The notes under the pieces were generated by a model that was given only the letters and a program-made list of their open reading frames with translations, was not told where the DNA came from and ran no database searches. DNA of 64,000 bases from Ancylobacter moscoviensis. GTDB taxonomy: Bacteria; Pseudomonadota; Alphaproteobacteria; Rhizobiales; Xanthobacteraceae. Made by a program: the position numbers and the translations under genes. The stretch spans positions 869,406 to 933,405 of the forward strand of contig NZ_VMBP01000001.1 in the NCBI RefSeq assembly GCF_007559435.1, in the 5' to 3' direction. Shown piece after piece: positions 27,384 through 34,750 of this stretch. The first letter of the stretch is position 1. Each line of letters opens with the position of its first letter.

Positions 27384-30083
27384 CTACGGCGCTTCCCATC
27401 CTTCTGCCGGATCCGCTCCCCGATAACCGTAGCCGATCCTGTAGTAGAAGCGCCCGGCCGGCGTGCCGTGCTTGTCGATCCTCTTTTCCCGCGGCTCGCT
27501 CAGGACGGCGAAGTGCTGGTCGAGAACGGGGACGTCGATGTGCCGGCGCTTGACGGAAATCATGATCGCGGGCCGCCCGCGCAGCGCTTCCGGGCGATGC
27601 CAGTACCCGTACATGAGATCCGGCAGGCCCACGATGCCGCGCCCGACCGAGTTTCCCGTCCGGCGATCGTCACCACTGCCGTAGAACGCGAGCTGGCTCG
27701 CGATGTTGTAGGTGTCCAGGCCGATCATCAGCGGCTCCTGGCCGGTCTCCTGCCGCACCTCCTGCGCCAGGCCGGCGGCCTCGCGGCCGAATTCACGCCA
27801 TGCGACCGGCAGGGTAGGCAGGCCCACGACATAGCCGATCCCCGGGACGCCCGATGCCAGGTAGTTCAGGGCAAGCCCGTAGAAGACGAGTGCGATGGCT
27901 ATCGCGGATCCCGAGAGCCGGTGCGCGGCGCGTTTGAAACCGGCCCCATTCTCCACGATGGAAAGGATTGCGGCCGAAACCGCGGGCACCGCGGCGAGCC
28001 AGAGTGGGCCCGTCCAGTTGAGCTTCACGTCGCGCACGAGACTGAAGGCGACGAAGACGGAGAGCGGTATCAGCGTGAAAATGAGGATGAAGCGCGCCAC
28101 CCGCCGCCTTCCTTCGTCCCCGGTTGCGCCCAGATGCTCGCAATGCGCCCACAGGACGCCTAGCACCGCGACCAGCCCCAGCGGAGTGAGCAAGATCACC
28201 GCATAGGCGCCGAGCAAGGGAAGCGAGAAGCGAAACGCCGCCTCGATGCGTCGTGCGCCCTGAAAGGCAAAGGACGCGAAGCCGTTCTCGGTGTTCCAGT
28301 AGATGACGGGAGAGAAGATGAGCAGCGCCAGCATGGCGGCGACATAGGGGTCGGGCCGCTTCAGCCATTTGCGCGCCTGCACATCGGTCAGCATGAACAG
28401 CCCCATGGCCGGCACCAGCAGGACAATGGTGTATTTCGAGAGCATCCCGAGCCCAAGGCCGACGCCGACACCCCACCATGCGTGGCGCCGGCCGCCGATC
28501 ATTGCGCGGGCAAGGAAATAGAGCGTCCCGGCCCAGGCCGCGGCCAGCGGCGCATCGGGGGTCATCAGCAGCCCGGTGGTGAAGAAGAAGGGCAACACGG
28601 CCACGAGCAGCAGGCTGACGAAGGCCGCCGATCTGCCGAACAACTGCCGGGCAAGGCCGAAACTGAAGAAGGCGGTTGCGAACCAGCCGAGCCAGGCGGC
28701 GAAGCGCACGCCGAACTCATTGTCGCCGAACAGGCAGGTGGTCGCCCAGATCAGCCACGCCACCATCGGCGGATGGTCGAGATAGCCGATGTCGAGGTGC
28801 TGGGCGTAGTTCCAGTAGTAAGCCTCCTGCGGCAACAGGTCGACTAGGCCAAGGAAGAGCAGGCGCAGCGTGCTCGCATATACGACCACACCGATTGCCG
28901 CGACACGCCAACGGACCGTGTGGGAAACGCGCGCATCGGCGGACGGAAATACGAAGAAGGCCAGGCCGAGATAGCTGACGATGGCCGCCGCGCCTATGGC
29001 ACACACGATGGCGGCCTGCGGCGCCAGGTCGAGCATTCCGACCCCGGCTTCGAGAACGCCACTGCGAATGCCGAGGGCCAGAAGACATACCAAGATGAAA
29101 CGGCCATACGGCCGTGGTGCCCGCTCCTTGCCATGCATCGTCTCCGCCGCGAACGCCCAGCGCGCATTGAAGTAATAGTTCCAGGCCGTGGCGACGCAGA
29201 AGCTCGCAAGGTGCGCGGTGTTCATCGCGGCACTGAGAGCGATAAGCACTTGGAACAACAGAAGGTCGACACAGGCGCCGCTGAAGCCGACCGCGGCGAA
29301 CCGCACCGCGTTGCCGGGAGATATCCGCCCCCCGGCCAGAACGAGCAGGCGGTGCAGATAGGCCACCAGTTCCGCCGAACCGAGCTTGGATTCGCCATGC
29401 ACCCGGTCGGTGAAGATGATCGGGATCTCGCTCACCCTCACGGAGGGGGTGCTGCCGGCGATGATTTCCAGCGCGATCTTGAAGCCGGCGGCCTGCGCAT
29501 CGACCGCCAGCAGCCGCTCGCGACGCACGGCGAAGAAACCCGACATGGGGTCTTTGACATCGGTCAGGGGCCAGGCGAGCGCGGCACCGAGCCGCGACAG
29601 GATCAGCCGCCAAAGCGGCCATCCCGAGATCCCCCCGCCCGCCACGAAGCGGCTTCCCAGAACCATGTCGCTCGATCCGTCGAGCACGGGCTGGATGATG
29701 GCCGGCAGGCGATCCGGCGGATGGCTGAGATCGGCATCCATGACCACCACGACCTCGGCTCGCGCGAGCGCCGCCGCTTGAAGGACATCCCCAGCGAGAC
29801 CGCGCCTTCCGTCGCAAGGAACAAGGCGCACATCCGCCCGCTCCTCCCATGCCCGGACCCGCTCGATCGTACCGTCAGTGGAGCCGCCGTCGGCGACGAG
29901 CACCTCGAAGTCGAGACTATCGCCACATTGCCGGAAAATGGCGGTGAGCAAATCATCGATATTTCCGACCTCGTTCAAGGTCGGGACGACGACCGAGACG
30001 AGCATGGGGCTCGGCAAGTCGCAAAGTCGGGTCGTCCGTTCCAGCGCATGCCGGACGGGCTCTGTCTGTGATAGCGACAACAT
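27384..30083 (-). CDS. Three-module glycosyltransferase: GT2 (DPM1-like) - GtrA - GT39/ArnT-like
   Basis: An 899-residue fusion. Residues 27-245 are a GT2 polyprenyl-phosphate glycosyltransferase of DPM1 type, with VSVVVPTLNE, the DGGSTDGT loop and Asp116-x-Asp118 in VVVMDADLSHPPD. Residues 260-385 are a GtrA-like module with four helices. From about 400 a GT39/ArnT-like multi-pass domain follows, including DEAYYWNYAQHLDIGYLDHPPMVAWL-type sequence near residue 425 (QEAYYWNYAQ here) and LLMTPDAPLAAAW. The modules together could charge undecaprenyl phosphate with a sugar, flip it, and transfer it to an envelope acceptor, all in one polypeptide. Neighbours do not reveal the acceptor. Start at 30083 or at Met27 (30005); neither has a clear ribosome site. 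Confidence 0.85.
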   Translation of the reverse strand: MLSLSQTEPVRHALERTTRLCDLPSPMLVSVVVPTLNEVGNIDDLLTAIFRQCGDSLDFEVLVADGGSTDGTIERVRAWEERADVRLVPCDGRRGLAGDVLQAAALARAEVVVVMDADLSHPPDRLPAIIQPVLDGSSDMVLGSRFVAGGGISGWPLWRLILSRLGAALAWPLTDVKDPMSGFFAVRRERLLAVDAQAAGFKIALEIIAGSTPSVRVSEIPIIFTDRVHGESKLGSAELVAYLHRLLVLAGGRISPGNAVRFAAVGFSGACVDLLLFQVLIALSAAMNTAHLASFCVATAWNYYFNARWAFAAETMHGKERAPRPYGRFILVCLLALGIRSGVLEAGVGMLDLAPQAAIVCAIGAAAIVSYLGLAFFVFPSADARVSHTVRWRVAAIGVVVYASTLRLLFLGLVDLLPQEAYYWNYAQHLDIGYLDHPPMVAWLIWATTCLFGDNEFGVRFAAWLGWFATAFFSFGLARQLFGRSAAFVSLLLVAVLPFFFTTGLLMTPDAPLAAAWAGTLYFLARAMIGGRRHAWWGVGVGLGLGMLSKYTIVLLVPAMGLFMLTDVQARKWLKRPDPYVAAMLALLIFSPVIYWNTENGFASFAFQGARRIEAAFRFSLPLLGAYAVILLTPLGLVAVLGVLWAHCEHLGATGDEGRRRVARFILIFTLIPLSVFVAFSLVRDVKLNWTGPLWLAAVPAVSAAILSIVENGAGFKRAAHRLSGSAIAIALVFYGLALNYLASGVPGIGYVVGLPTLPVAWREFGREAAGLAQEVRQETGQEPLMIGLDTYNIASQLAFYGSGDDRRTGNSVGRGIVGLPDLMYGYWHRPEALRGRPAIMISVKRRHIDVPVLDQHFAVLSEPREKRIDKHGTPAGRFYYRIGYGYRGADPAEGWEAP

Positions 30084-30239
30084 CGGATCTATCGTTCGGC
30101 TTGAGTTGCGTGAGCTGCCGAAGGACCGAGATCGGTCCGGTCCGCATCAGCCGTGGCGGCACGCGCGCGCTCCCGCTCGTGGAGGGTGCCCACGAGCCAG
30201 AACGTGTTTTCCGATCTCGAAAAACATCGGGGAGACGCG

Positions 30240-31085
30240 CTAGCGTGCCGATTGCCTGGCGCCGCTGTCCGTCCATTCAGGGGGCAGGCCCAGTTGGCTT
30301 CCGACGACGCCGGCCAGGCCGGGATAGCGCCCGTAGCGTTCGCATTCGGCGTGCTTGGGAGGCAGGCCCATCGCCGAGTTGATCTTCTGCCAGGACGGCA
30401 GGTCGATGCCCGATTTGCCGAAAGGGCTCTCGCCCTTGACGAGCAGTTCGCCGAAATCCTCGCCGAAGGCGTCCGCCAGCTCGTAGACATCGCTCGCCTT
30501 GGAAGCTCTCGGCGAGTTGAAGAAGGCGTTCGCCCCTCGCGCCCAGAGCATGGAGGCCTCCTGCTCTCCCAAGGGATTGGTGGCTTCAGCCTCCATCGAG
30601 AGGTTGCCCATCCCGATCGGAATGCGCGGCGTCGGGACTGGAACGGCCATGTCCACGAAGTTCATCCCGATCGACGCAGCCGCGGAAATGCCTGCGGCGA
30701 CCTCGTCCGTCTCCGTCGCCTGCGTAACGCTCGCCCGCACGGTCAGATCAGCAGGCTCATCCAGCCTGACCAGTTTGAAGCGATCGCTGAGACTGACACA
30801 CAGCCCGCGATTGACCGCGTTGGCGACGAGTTCTCTCTGCTGGTGCGTCAGCTTGGGTGCGATCGTGGACGGGAACGAGGTGGGCACGATCTTGACCGTC
30901 TTGGCGGCGAGTACCTGCTCTTTCCGGACCTTCAGGCGCGATTTGGTGATCAGCCCGTCCGAGGGAGCCATGGCGTCATAGGACGACAGTCCGACGCCCT
31001 GCACCAGCGGCGCGGGGGCGCAGGCGGCGAGAAGACCCGCCACGGCCGCCAGGCCGCCATAGCCGATGCTACGAAGCGGCCGCAT
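30240..31085 (-). CDS. Predicted lipoprotein, DUF3313 family
   Basis: About 281 residues. The N terminus is a lipoprotein signal with lipobox LLAAC (cysteine about 22 residues from the chosen ATG at 31085), so the protein should be membrane-anchored. The body resembles DUF3313 proteins (VRKEQVLAAKTVKIVPTSFPS..., then LTVRASVTQATETDEVAAG), which are uncharacterised envelope proteins. An in-frame ATG at 31103 is an alternative start. The gene follows a 536-base region shared divergently with a two-component system, which could regulate it. Confidence 0.72.
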   Translation of the reverse strand: MRPLRSIGYGGLAAVAGLLAACAPAPLVQGVGLSSYDAMAPSDGLITKSRLKVRKEQVLAAKTVKIVPTSFPSTIAPKLTHQQRELVANAVNRGLCVSLSDRFKLVRLDEPADLTVRASVTQATETDEVAAGISAAASIGMNFVDMAVPVPTPRIPIGMGNLSMEAEATNPLGEQEASMLWARGANAFFNSPRASKASDVYELADAFGEDFGELLVKGESPFGKSGIDLPSWQKINSAMGLPPKHAECERYGRYPGLAGVVGSQLGLPPEWTDSGARQSAR

Positions 31086-31621
31086 CGGACGCCCCCCGCC
31101 CATATGGGGTATGCGGCTTGGGCGCCGGCCCGGTCGGCCCGAACGTCGACACAGCCGAATGAGCGCCGCCGCGCTGGAGAAATCCGAAGACGTGTCGGAA
31201 GCTGAACGATGTCAGTGTTGCGGCGATCGCAACAAGGCCGACGGGGTGCCCGGGAGCGTCCCAATAATTGGGAAGGATGCGGCTGCTCGCATAGGATATC
31301 CGCATCAAGAGAAAGTCGAAAATTCGTACGTGAGAGCGAATATCTCGCCACTCTTTGGCAGGCATATCGCTTATCTCAGAAAGAACGCGCATTCAGCGCC
31401 TCCCGGGATTGATCAGTGCCCATTAGTATTGCACTGAGGTATCAATAGCCGGGGTTGTGGATTAAAATCTGGCCTTGAATGTCTGAATACGTCTGCGCGA
31501 CTTATTTTGATGTCGAAACATGTCTGGCAGCGTTTTGGGTCGATGTTGACATATAAAAGCCCTCACTGATCCGCTACGGCAGCGTGTCTTCACATTGGAA
31601 AACACTGACTGTTCACCGAAC
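31086..31621. other. Divergent intergenic region, lipoprotein gene and two-component operon
   Basis: No gene is supported in these 536 bases; short open frames here lack start signals and plausible protein character. The stretch 31380-31600 is less GC-rich than its surroundings and contains TTGACATATAAAAG at 31546-31559, which could carry promoter elements for the response-regulator gene, although a full -35/-10 pair with normal spacing is not seen. A 15-bp palindrome is at 31259-31273. Confidence 0.45.
31259..31273. promoter_or_regulatory. Perfect 7+1+7 palindrome in the divergent region
   Basis: TCCCAAT-A-ATTGGGA is a perfect inverted repeat located 174 bases upstream of the lipoprotein gene and 348 bases upstream of the response regulator. 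It may be an operator; the OmpR-type regulator next door usually prefers direct repeats, so the binder is unknown. Confidence 0.3.
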
Positions 31622-32350
31622 ATGAGCACGCAGGCGCCGCAAATTCTCGTTGCCGACGACGACAGCGAAATCCGCAAGCTGCTCGCCCGGTACATGCGCG
31701 AGCAAGGTTTCCGCGTTCTGCTCGCGTCGAGCTGTATGGAGGTCAACGAGAAGATCGTACTCCATCAACTGGATCTCATCATTCTCGACGTGATGCTGCC
31801 GGATGGGTCGGGACTGGACCTCTGCCGCGATCTGCGAGCCGCGCGATCGAACATACCGATCATATTGCTGACCGCGCTGCAGGAGGATGTCGATCGCATC
31901 ATCGGGCTTGAAATCGGTGCCGACGACTACCTCGGCAAGCCCTTCAATCCCCGCGAGCTCGCCGCCCGAGTCCGGGCCGTCCTGCGGCGGGGCGTCAACG
32001 CCCGTCCCGAACCCCGCCCGACGGGCCTCTACCAGTTCGAGGACTACGTCGTCGATCCGTCCCTGCGCTCGGTGAGAGACCCCCAGGGCAGGACGATTAC
32101 GCTGACAGGCGCCGAATTCGACCTGCTGATCATCTTTCTGGATCGCCCGGGGCGCGTGCTTTCCCGCGAGCAGCTGCTCGACCTTGCAGGCCGCAGCGGC
32201 GCCGACGTCCTCGACCGGTCGATCGACGTTCTGGTCAGCCGGCTGCGGCGCAAACTGTCGAACGACAGCGCCCCCCAGCTCTTCAAGGCGATCCGTAACG
32301 GCGGGTATCAGTTCGCCGCCAGGGTCAGCACCGTCGACGGCCGGCCATGA
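31622..32350 (+). CDS. OmpR-family response regulator
   Basis: A 242-residue DNA-binding response regulator. The receiver domain (residues 1-125) has the acidic pair in ILVADDDSE, the phospho-acceptor Asp56 in LIILDVMLPDGSG, the conserved Thr in LLTALQ, and Lys in DDYLGKPFNPREL. The C-terminal winged helix (about 140-240) ends in DVLDRSIDVLVSRLRRKL and GGYQFAA, as in OmpR/PhoB relatives. ATG 31622 opens the conserved domain. Its stop overlaps the sensor kinase start by 4 bases (ATGA), so the two form one operon. The regulated genes are unknown; nearby candidates are the divergent lipoprotein and the downstream sulfotransferase-autotransporter pair. Confidence 0.93.
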   Translation: MSTQAPQILVADDDSEIRKLLARYMREQGFRVLLASSCMEVNEKIVLHQLDLIILDVMLPDGSGLDLCRDLRAARSNIPIILLTALQEDVDRIIGLEIGADDYLGKPFNPRELAARVRAVLRRGVNARPEPRPTGLYQFEDYVVDPSLRSVRDPQGRTITLTGAEFDLLIIFLDRPGRVLSREQLLDLAGRSGADVLDRSIDVLVSRLRRKLSNDSAPQLFKAIRNGGYQFAARVSTVDGRP

Positions 32351-33582
32351 GGACGCTTCGCGCCAAGTTCGCCCTGCTGCTGGTGGCTTCCATCGTCGCG
32401 GTGGTCGCGCTGATCACGCTCGCGGTGATCTACGTCTTCGCGACCCCGAAGGATCTCGAAGTCGACCTCCTTGCCAAGCAGTTCATCACCATGGAGCGGC
32501 TTGCGAGGCAGGGTCCGGACGTCAAGGGCCTGTCGTCGGCTCCCGCCGCGGGCGCCCTCGACGGCGAGCAAACAGAGCTTCTGCGTGCGGCGACCGAGCG
32601 GCTTGGCACGCGGATCGAGCTCCTGGTGACGCACAGGGCGGACGATTTCCGCATTCGCACCGTCTCTCTGCCGGCCGGGCAGGACCGGTGGGTCTTCGTG
32701 GATATCGATCCACCCTCCGATCCCGAAGTCCTGGTGTGGTTGGCCCTGATGAGCCTCGGCGTCGGATCGGTCGCGGTAAAGGCGGCCAACCGCATGAGCA
32801 GGCCGCTGGCGCTTCTCGAAAGCGCCGTGGAAGCCGTCAACGCGGACGGAACGCTTCCCGCGCTCACCGAACAGGGCCCCGCGGAGGTGCGCGCGACCGC
32901 GGCGGCGATCAACGCCCTTTCCGCCCGCCTGAAACAGGCCATCGAGAGCCGGATGCGCCTGGTCGCCGCGGCCGGCCATGATCTTCGCACGCCCCTGACG
33001 CGCATGAGGTTGCGCGCGGAGTTCGTCCCCGGCGACGAGGAGCGGGCCCTGTGGCTGAAGGATATCGATGAGCTGCAGCTGATCGCGCACAGCGCCATCC
33101 AGCTCGTGCATGAGGAGACGACGAAGACGCCGGCCGAGACATTGCGCCTGGATGAGCTGGTCGGCAGCATCGTGGCGGAACTGCGGGAGCAGAACTTCGA
33201 CATCGAAATGGCCGGGGCCTGCGAGGTGTACGTCAAGGCCAGCCGCCTGACCCTGAGTCGCGCCTTGCGGAACCTTTGCATCAATGCCGCAACCCATGGC
33301 GTGCGGGGCAAGGTGACCGTCACGGGAGGCGCGACGGCACGGATCACGATTGCCGATCAGGGGCCGGGGATCGCTCCCGATATGCTGGATCAGGTGTTCG
33401 AGCCCTTCTTCCGCGCCGACCGGACGCGCAGCCAGAACATTCCCGGCGCCGGGCTGGGCCTCACGATCTCCCGGGAGATCATCCGCAAGGCCGGCGGCGA
33501 CATCACCATCGCCAATGGCCCGGCAGGGGGGCTGGTCCAGACGGTCGAACTGCCCGCGTTCACCACGTCGCGGCATGATTAG
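32347..33582 (+). CDS. Sensor histidine kinase (EnvZ-like)
   Basis: A 411-residue membrane kinase. One transmembrane helix lies at about residues 7-32; the second, near 128-148 (VLVWLALMSLGVGSVAV), closes a periplasmic sensing part of roughly 95 residues. A HAMP-like linker (SRPLALLESAVEAVN) leads to the H box with phospho-acceptor His211 in AAAGHDLRTPLTRMRL. The N box (NAATHG), G1 (DQGPGIAP) and G2 (GAGLGL) follow. It should phosphorylate the response regulator encoded just upstream. The signal cannot be read from the periplasmic part. It lies 350 bases before the sulfotransferase gene on the same strand. Confidence 0.93.
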   Translation: MRTLRAKFALLLVASIVAVVALITLAVIYVFATPKDLEVDLLAKQFITMERLARQGPDVKGLSSAPAAGALDGEQTELLRAATERLGTRIELLVTHRADDFRIRTVSLPAGQDRWVFVDIDPPSDPEVLVWLALMSLGVGSVAVKAANRMSRPLALLESAVEAVNADGTLPALTEQGPAEVRATAAAINALSARLKQAIESRMRLVAAAGHDLRTPLTRMRLRAEFVPGDEERALWLKDIDELQLIAHSAIQLVHEETTKTPAETLRLDELVGSIVAELREQNFDIEMAGACEVYVKASRLTLSRALRNLCINAATHGVRGKVTVTGGATARITIADQGPGIAPDMLDQVFEPFFRADRTRSQNIPGAGLGLTISREIIRKAGGDITIANGPAGGLVQTVELPAFTTSRHD

Positions 33583-33932
33583 GTCTGGTGCCTTGACCGT
33601 TTTGTCGGGTTGGGTTCCGCCGCGCAGAGGGCGACGAGCTCCTGGCCGAGTTCGGCATTTCCTCCCTTACTCCTTCGGGTAATGGCCTGTCCCGGCGGTC
33701 GTATCGCATCATCCCCATACTGGGGTGCAGTATGGGTCGGCATGTTGCGGCATGGCGCGCAGCGCGTGAATTGTCTGGTGCCACCGAACTGAGAGCAGGT
33801 TGTTTGCTTGGGGCTGGAATGGAGAAAATCGCAGCGATTCGTGGACGGGAAGGAAGAACCTGTATCGCTGCTTGCCGTTTACGCCTGAGCCGTGGCGCGG
33901 GTTAAGTGGAAGCAATCGGCACGCGAGGCGGC
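33583..33932. other. Intergenic region before the sulfotransferase-autotransporter pair
   Basis: No gene is supported. The stretch contains GTCTGGTGCC twice (near 33585 and 33772) and a strong hairpin at 33714-33736. It is the natural place for the promoter and control sequences of the two-gene unit that follows, but no clear -35/-10 pair could be assigned. It may also be a remnant of an inserted element; no transposase sequence was recognised. Confidence 0.45.
33714..33736. promoter_or_regulatory. Perfect 9-bp hairpin upstream of the sulfotransferase gene
   Basis: CCCATACTG - GGGTG - CAGTATGGG forms a perfect 9-bp stem with a 5-base loop, 197 bases before the sulfotransferase start and 132 bases after the kinase stop. 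No T tract follows. It may be a terminator for the two-component operon, a leader hairpin, or an operator. Confidence 0.4.
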
Positions 33933-34748
33933 ATGCAGCACGGCATCCATTTCATCTCCGGCCTGCCGCGGGCGGGCTCGACGTTGCTGGCCGGCATTCT
34001 GCGCCAGAATCCGGGCGTCCATGCCGCCATGAGCAGTCCGGTCGCCGCGCTGTTCACCGCTCTGCTCCGGCAGATGAGCCAGGAGAACGAGTTCGCCCTG
34101 TTCATCACGGAGGCGCAACGCGAGGCCATCCTCGCCGGCCTGTTCGAGAGCTATTACCGGGACATCCAGGCGTCAAAGCTGGTGTTCGACACCAATCGCC
34201 TGTGGTGCAGCAAGCTGCCGGCCCTTTCGGCGCTGTTCCCGGACGCGAAGGTGATCGCCTGCGTGCGCGACATACACTGGGTGCTCGACAGCCTCGAGCG
34301 GCTGGTCCGGCGCAACAAGTTCGAGCCGTCCAAGATCTTCAGCTTCGAGCCCGGCGGCACGGTCTACAATCGGGTGGACGGGCTGCTCGGTATGAACGGC
34401 ATGGTCGGCTTCGCCTATAACGCGCTCAAGGAAGCCTATTTCGGCGAGCAGGCCGACCGGCTCATGCTGCTGACCTACGAGACGCTGACGCGTGAGCCGG
34501 CCAGGGCGATGGCGGCGGTCTACGACTTCGTCGGCCAGCCGCCATTCGCCCATGACTTCGACCGCGTCGACTACGCGGAGGAGGAGCTGGACGCGCGGCT
34601 CGGCACGCCGGGCCTGCATCGCGTCGCCGCCAAGGTGCAGCATGTCGAGCGGCAGACCATCCTGCCGCCCGACCTGGTCCGCCGCGTCGAGAACGACGCC
34701 TTCTGGAGCGACACCAAGCGCAATCTGCGCGGCGTGCGGGTGGTATAG
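33933..34748 (+). CDS. Sulfotransferase family protein (PAPS-dependent type)
   Basis: A 271-residue cytoplasmic protein. The PAPS 5'-phosphosulfate loop is visible at residues 7-19, FISGLPRAGSTLL (P-R-x-G-S/T-T), and the 3'-phosphate-binding segment at about 109-118, ACVRDIHWVLD with Arg112. It lacks a signal peptide. The domain resembles the bacterial Sulfotransfer_3 group, which is related to tyrosylprotein sulfotransferases, but its acceptor is unknown. ATG 33933 (GAGGCGG upstream) was preferred over a GTG at 33906. Its TAG ends 2 bases before the GTG of a giant autotransporter, so translation of the two is almost certainly coupled. That suggests, but does not show, that the autotransporter or an exported glycan is the acceptor. 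Confidence 0.85.
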   Translation: MQHGIHFISGLPRAGSTLLAGILRQNPGVHAAMSSPVAALFTALLRQMSQENEFALFITEAQREAILAGLFESYYRDIQASKLVFDTNRLWCSKLPALSALFPDAKVIACVRDIHWVLDSLERLVRRNKFEPSKIFSFEPGGTVYNRVDGLLGMNGMVGFAYNALKEAYFGEQADRLMLLTYETLTREPARAMAAVYDFVGQPPFAHDFDRVDYAEEELDARLGTPGLHRVAAKVQHVERQTILPPDLVRRVENDAFWSDTKRNLRGVRVV

Positions 34749-34750
34749 CG

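Noticed and set aside
31066-31437. Short open frames on both strands between the lipoprotein and response-regulator genes
   Set aside because: They overlap each other and the lipoprotein start, and lack start signals or plausible protein sequence.
33560-33784. Possible transposase or insertion-sequence remnant between the kinase and sulfotransferase genes
   Set aside because: The duplicated decamer GTCTGGTGCC is suggestive, but no terminal inverted repeats or transposase motifs were found.
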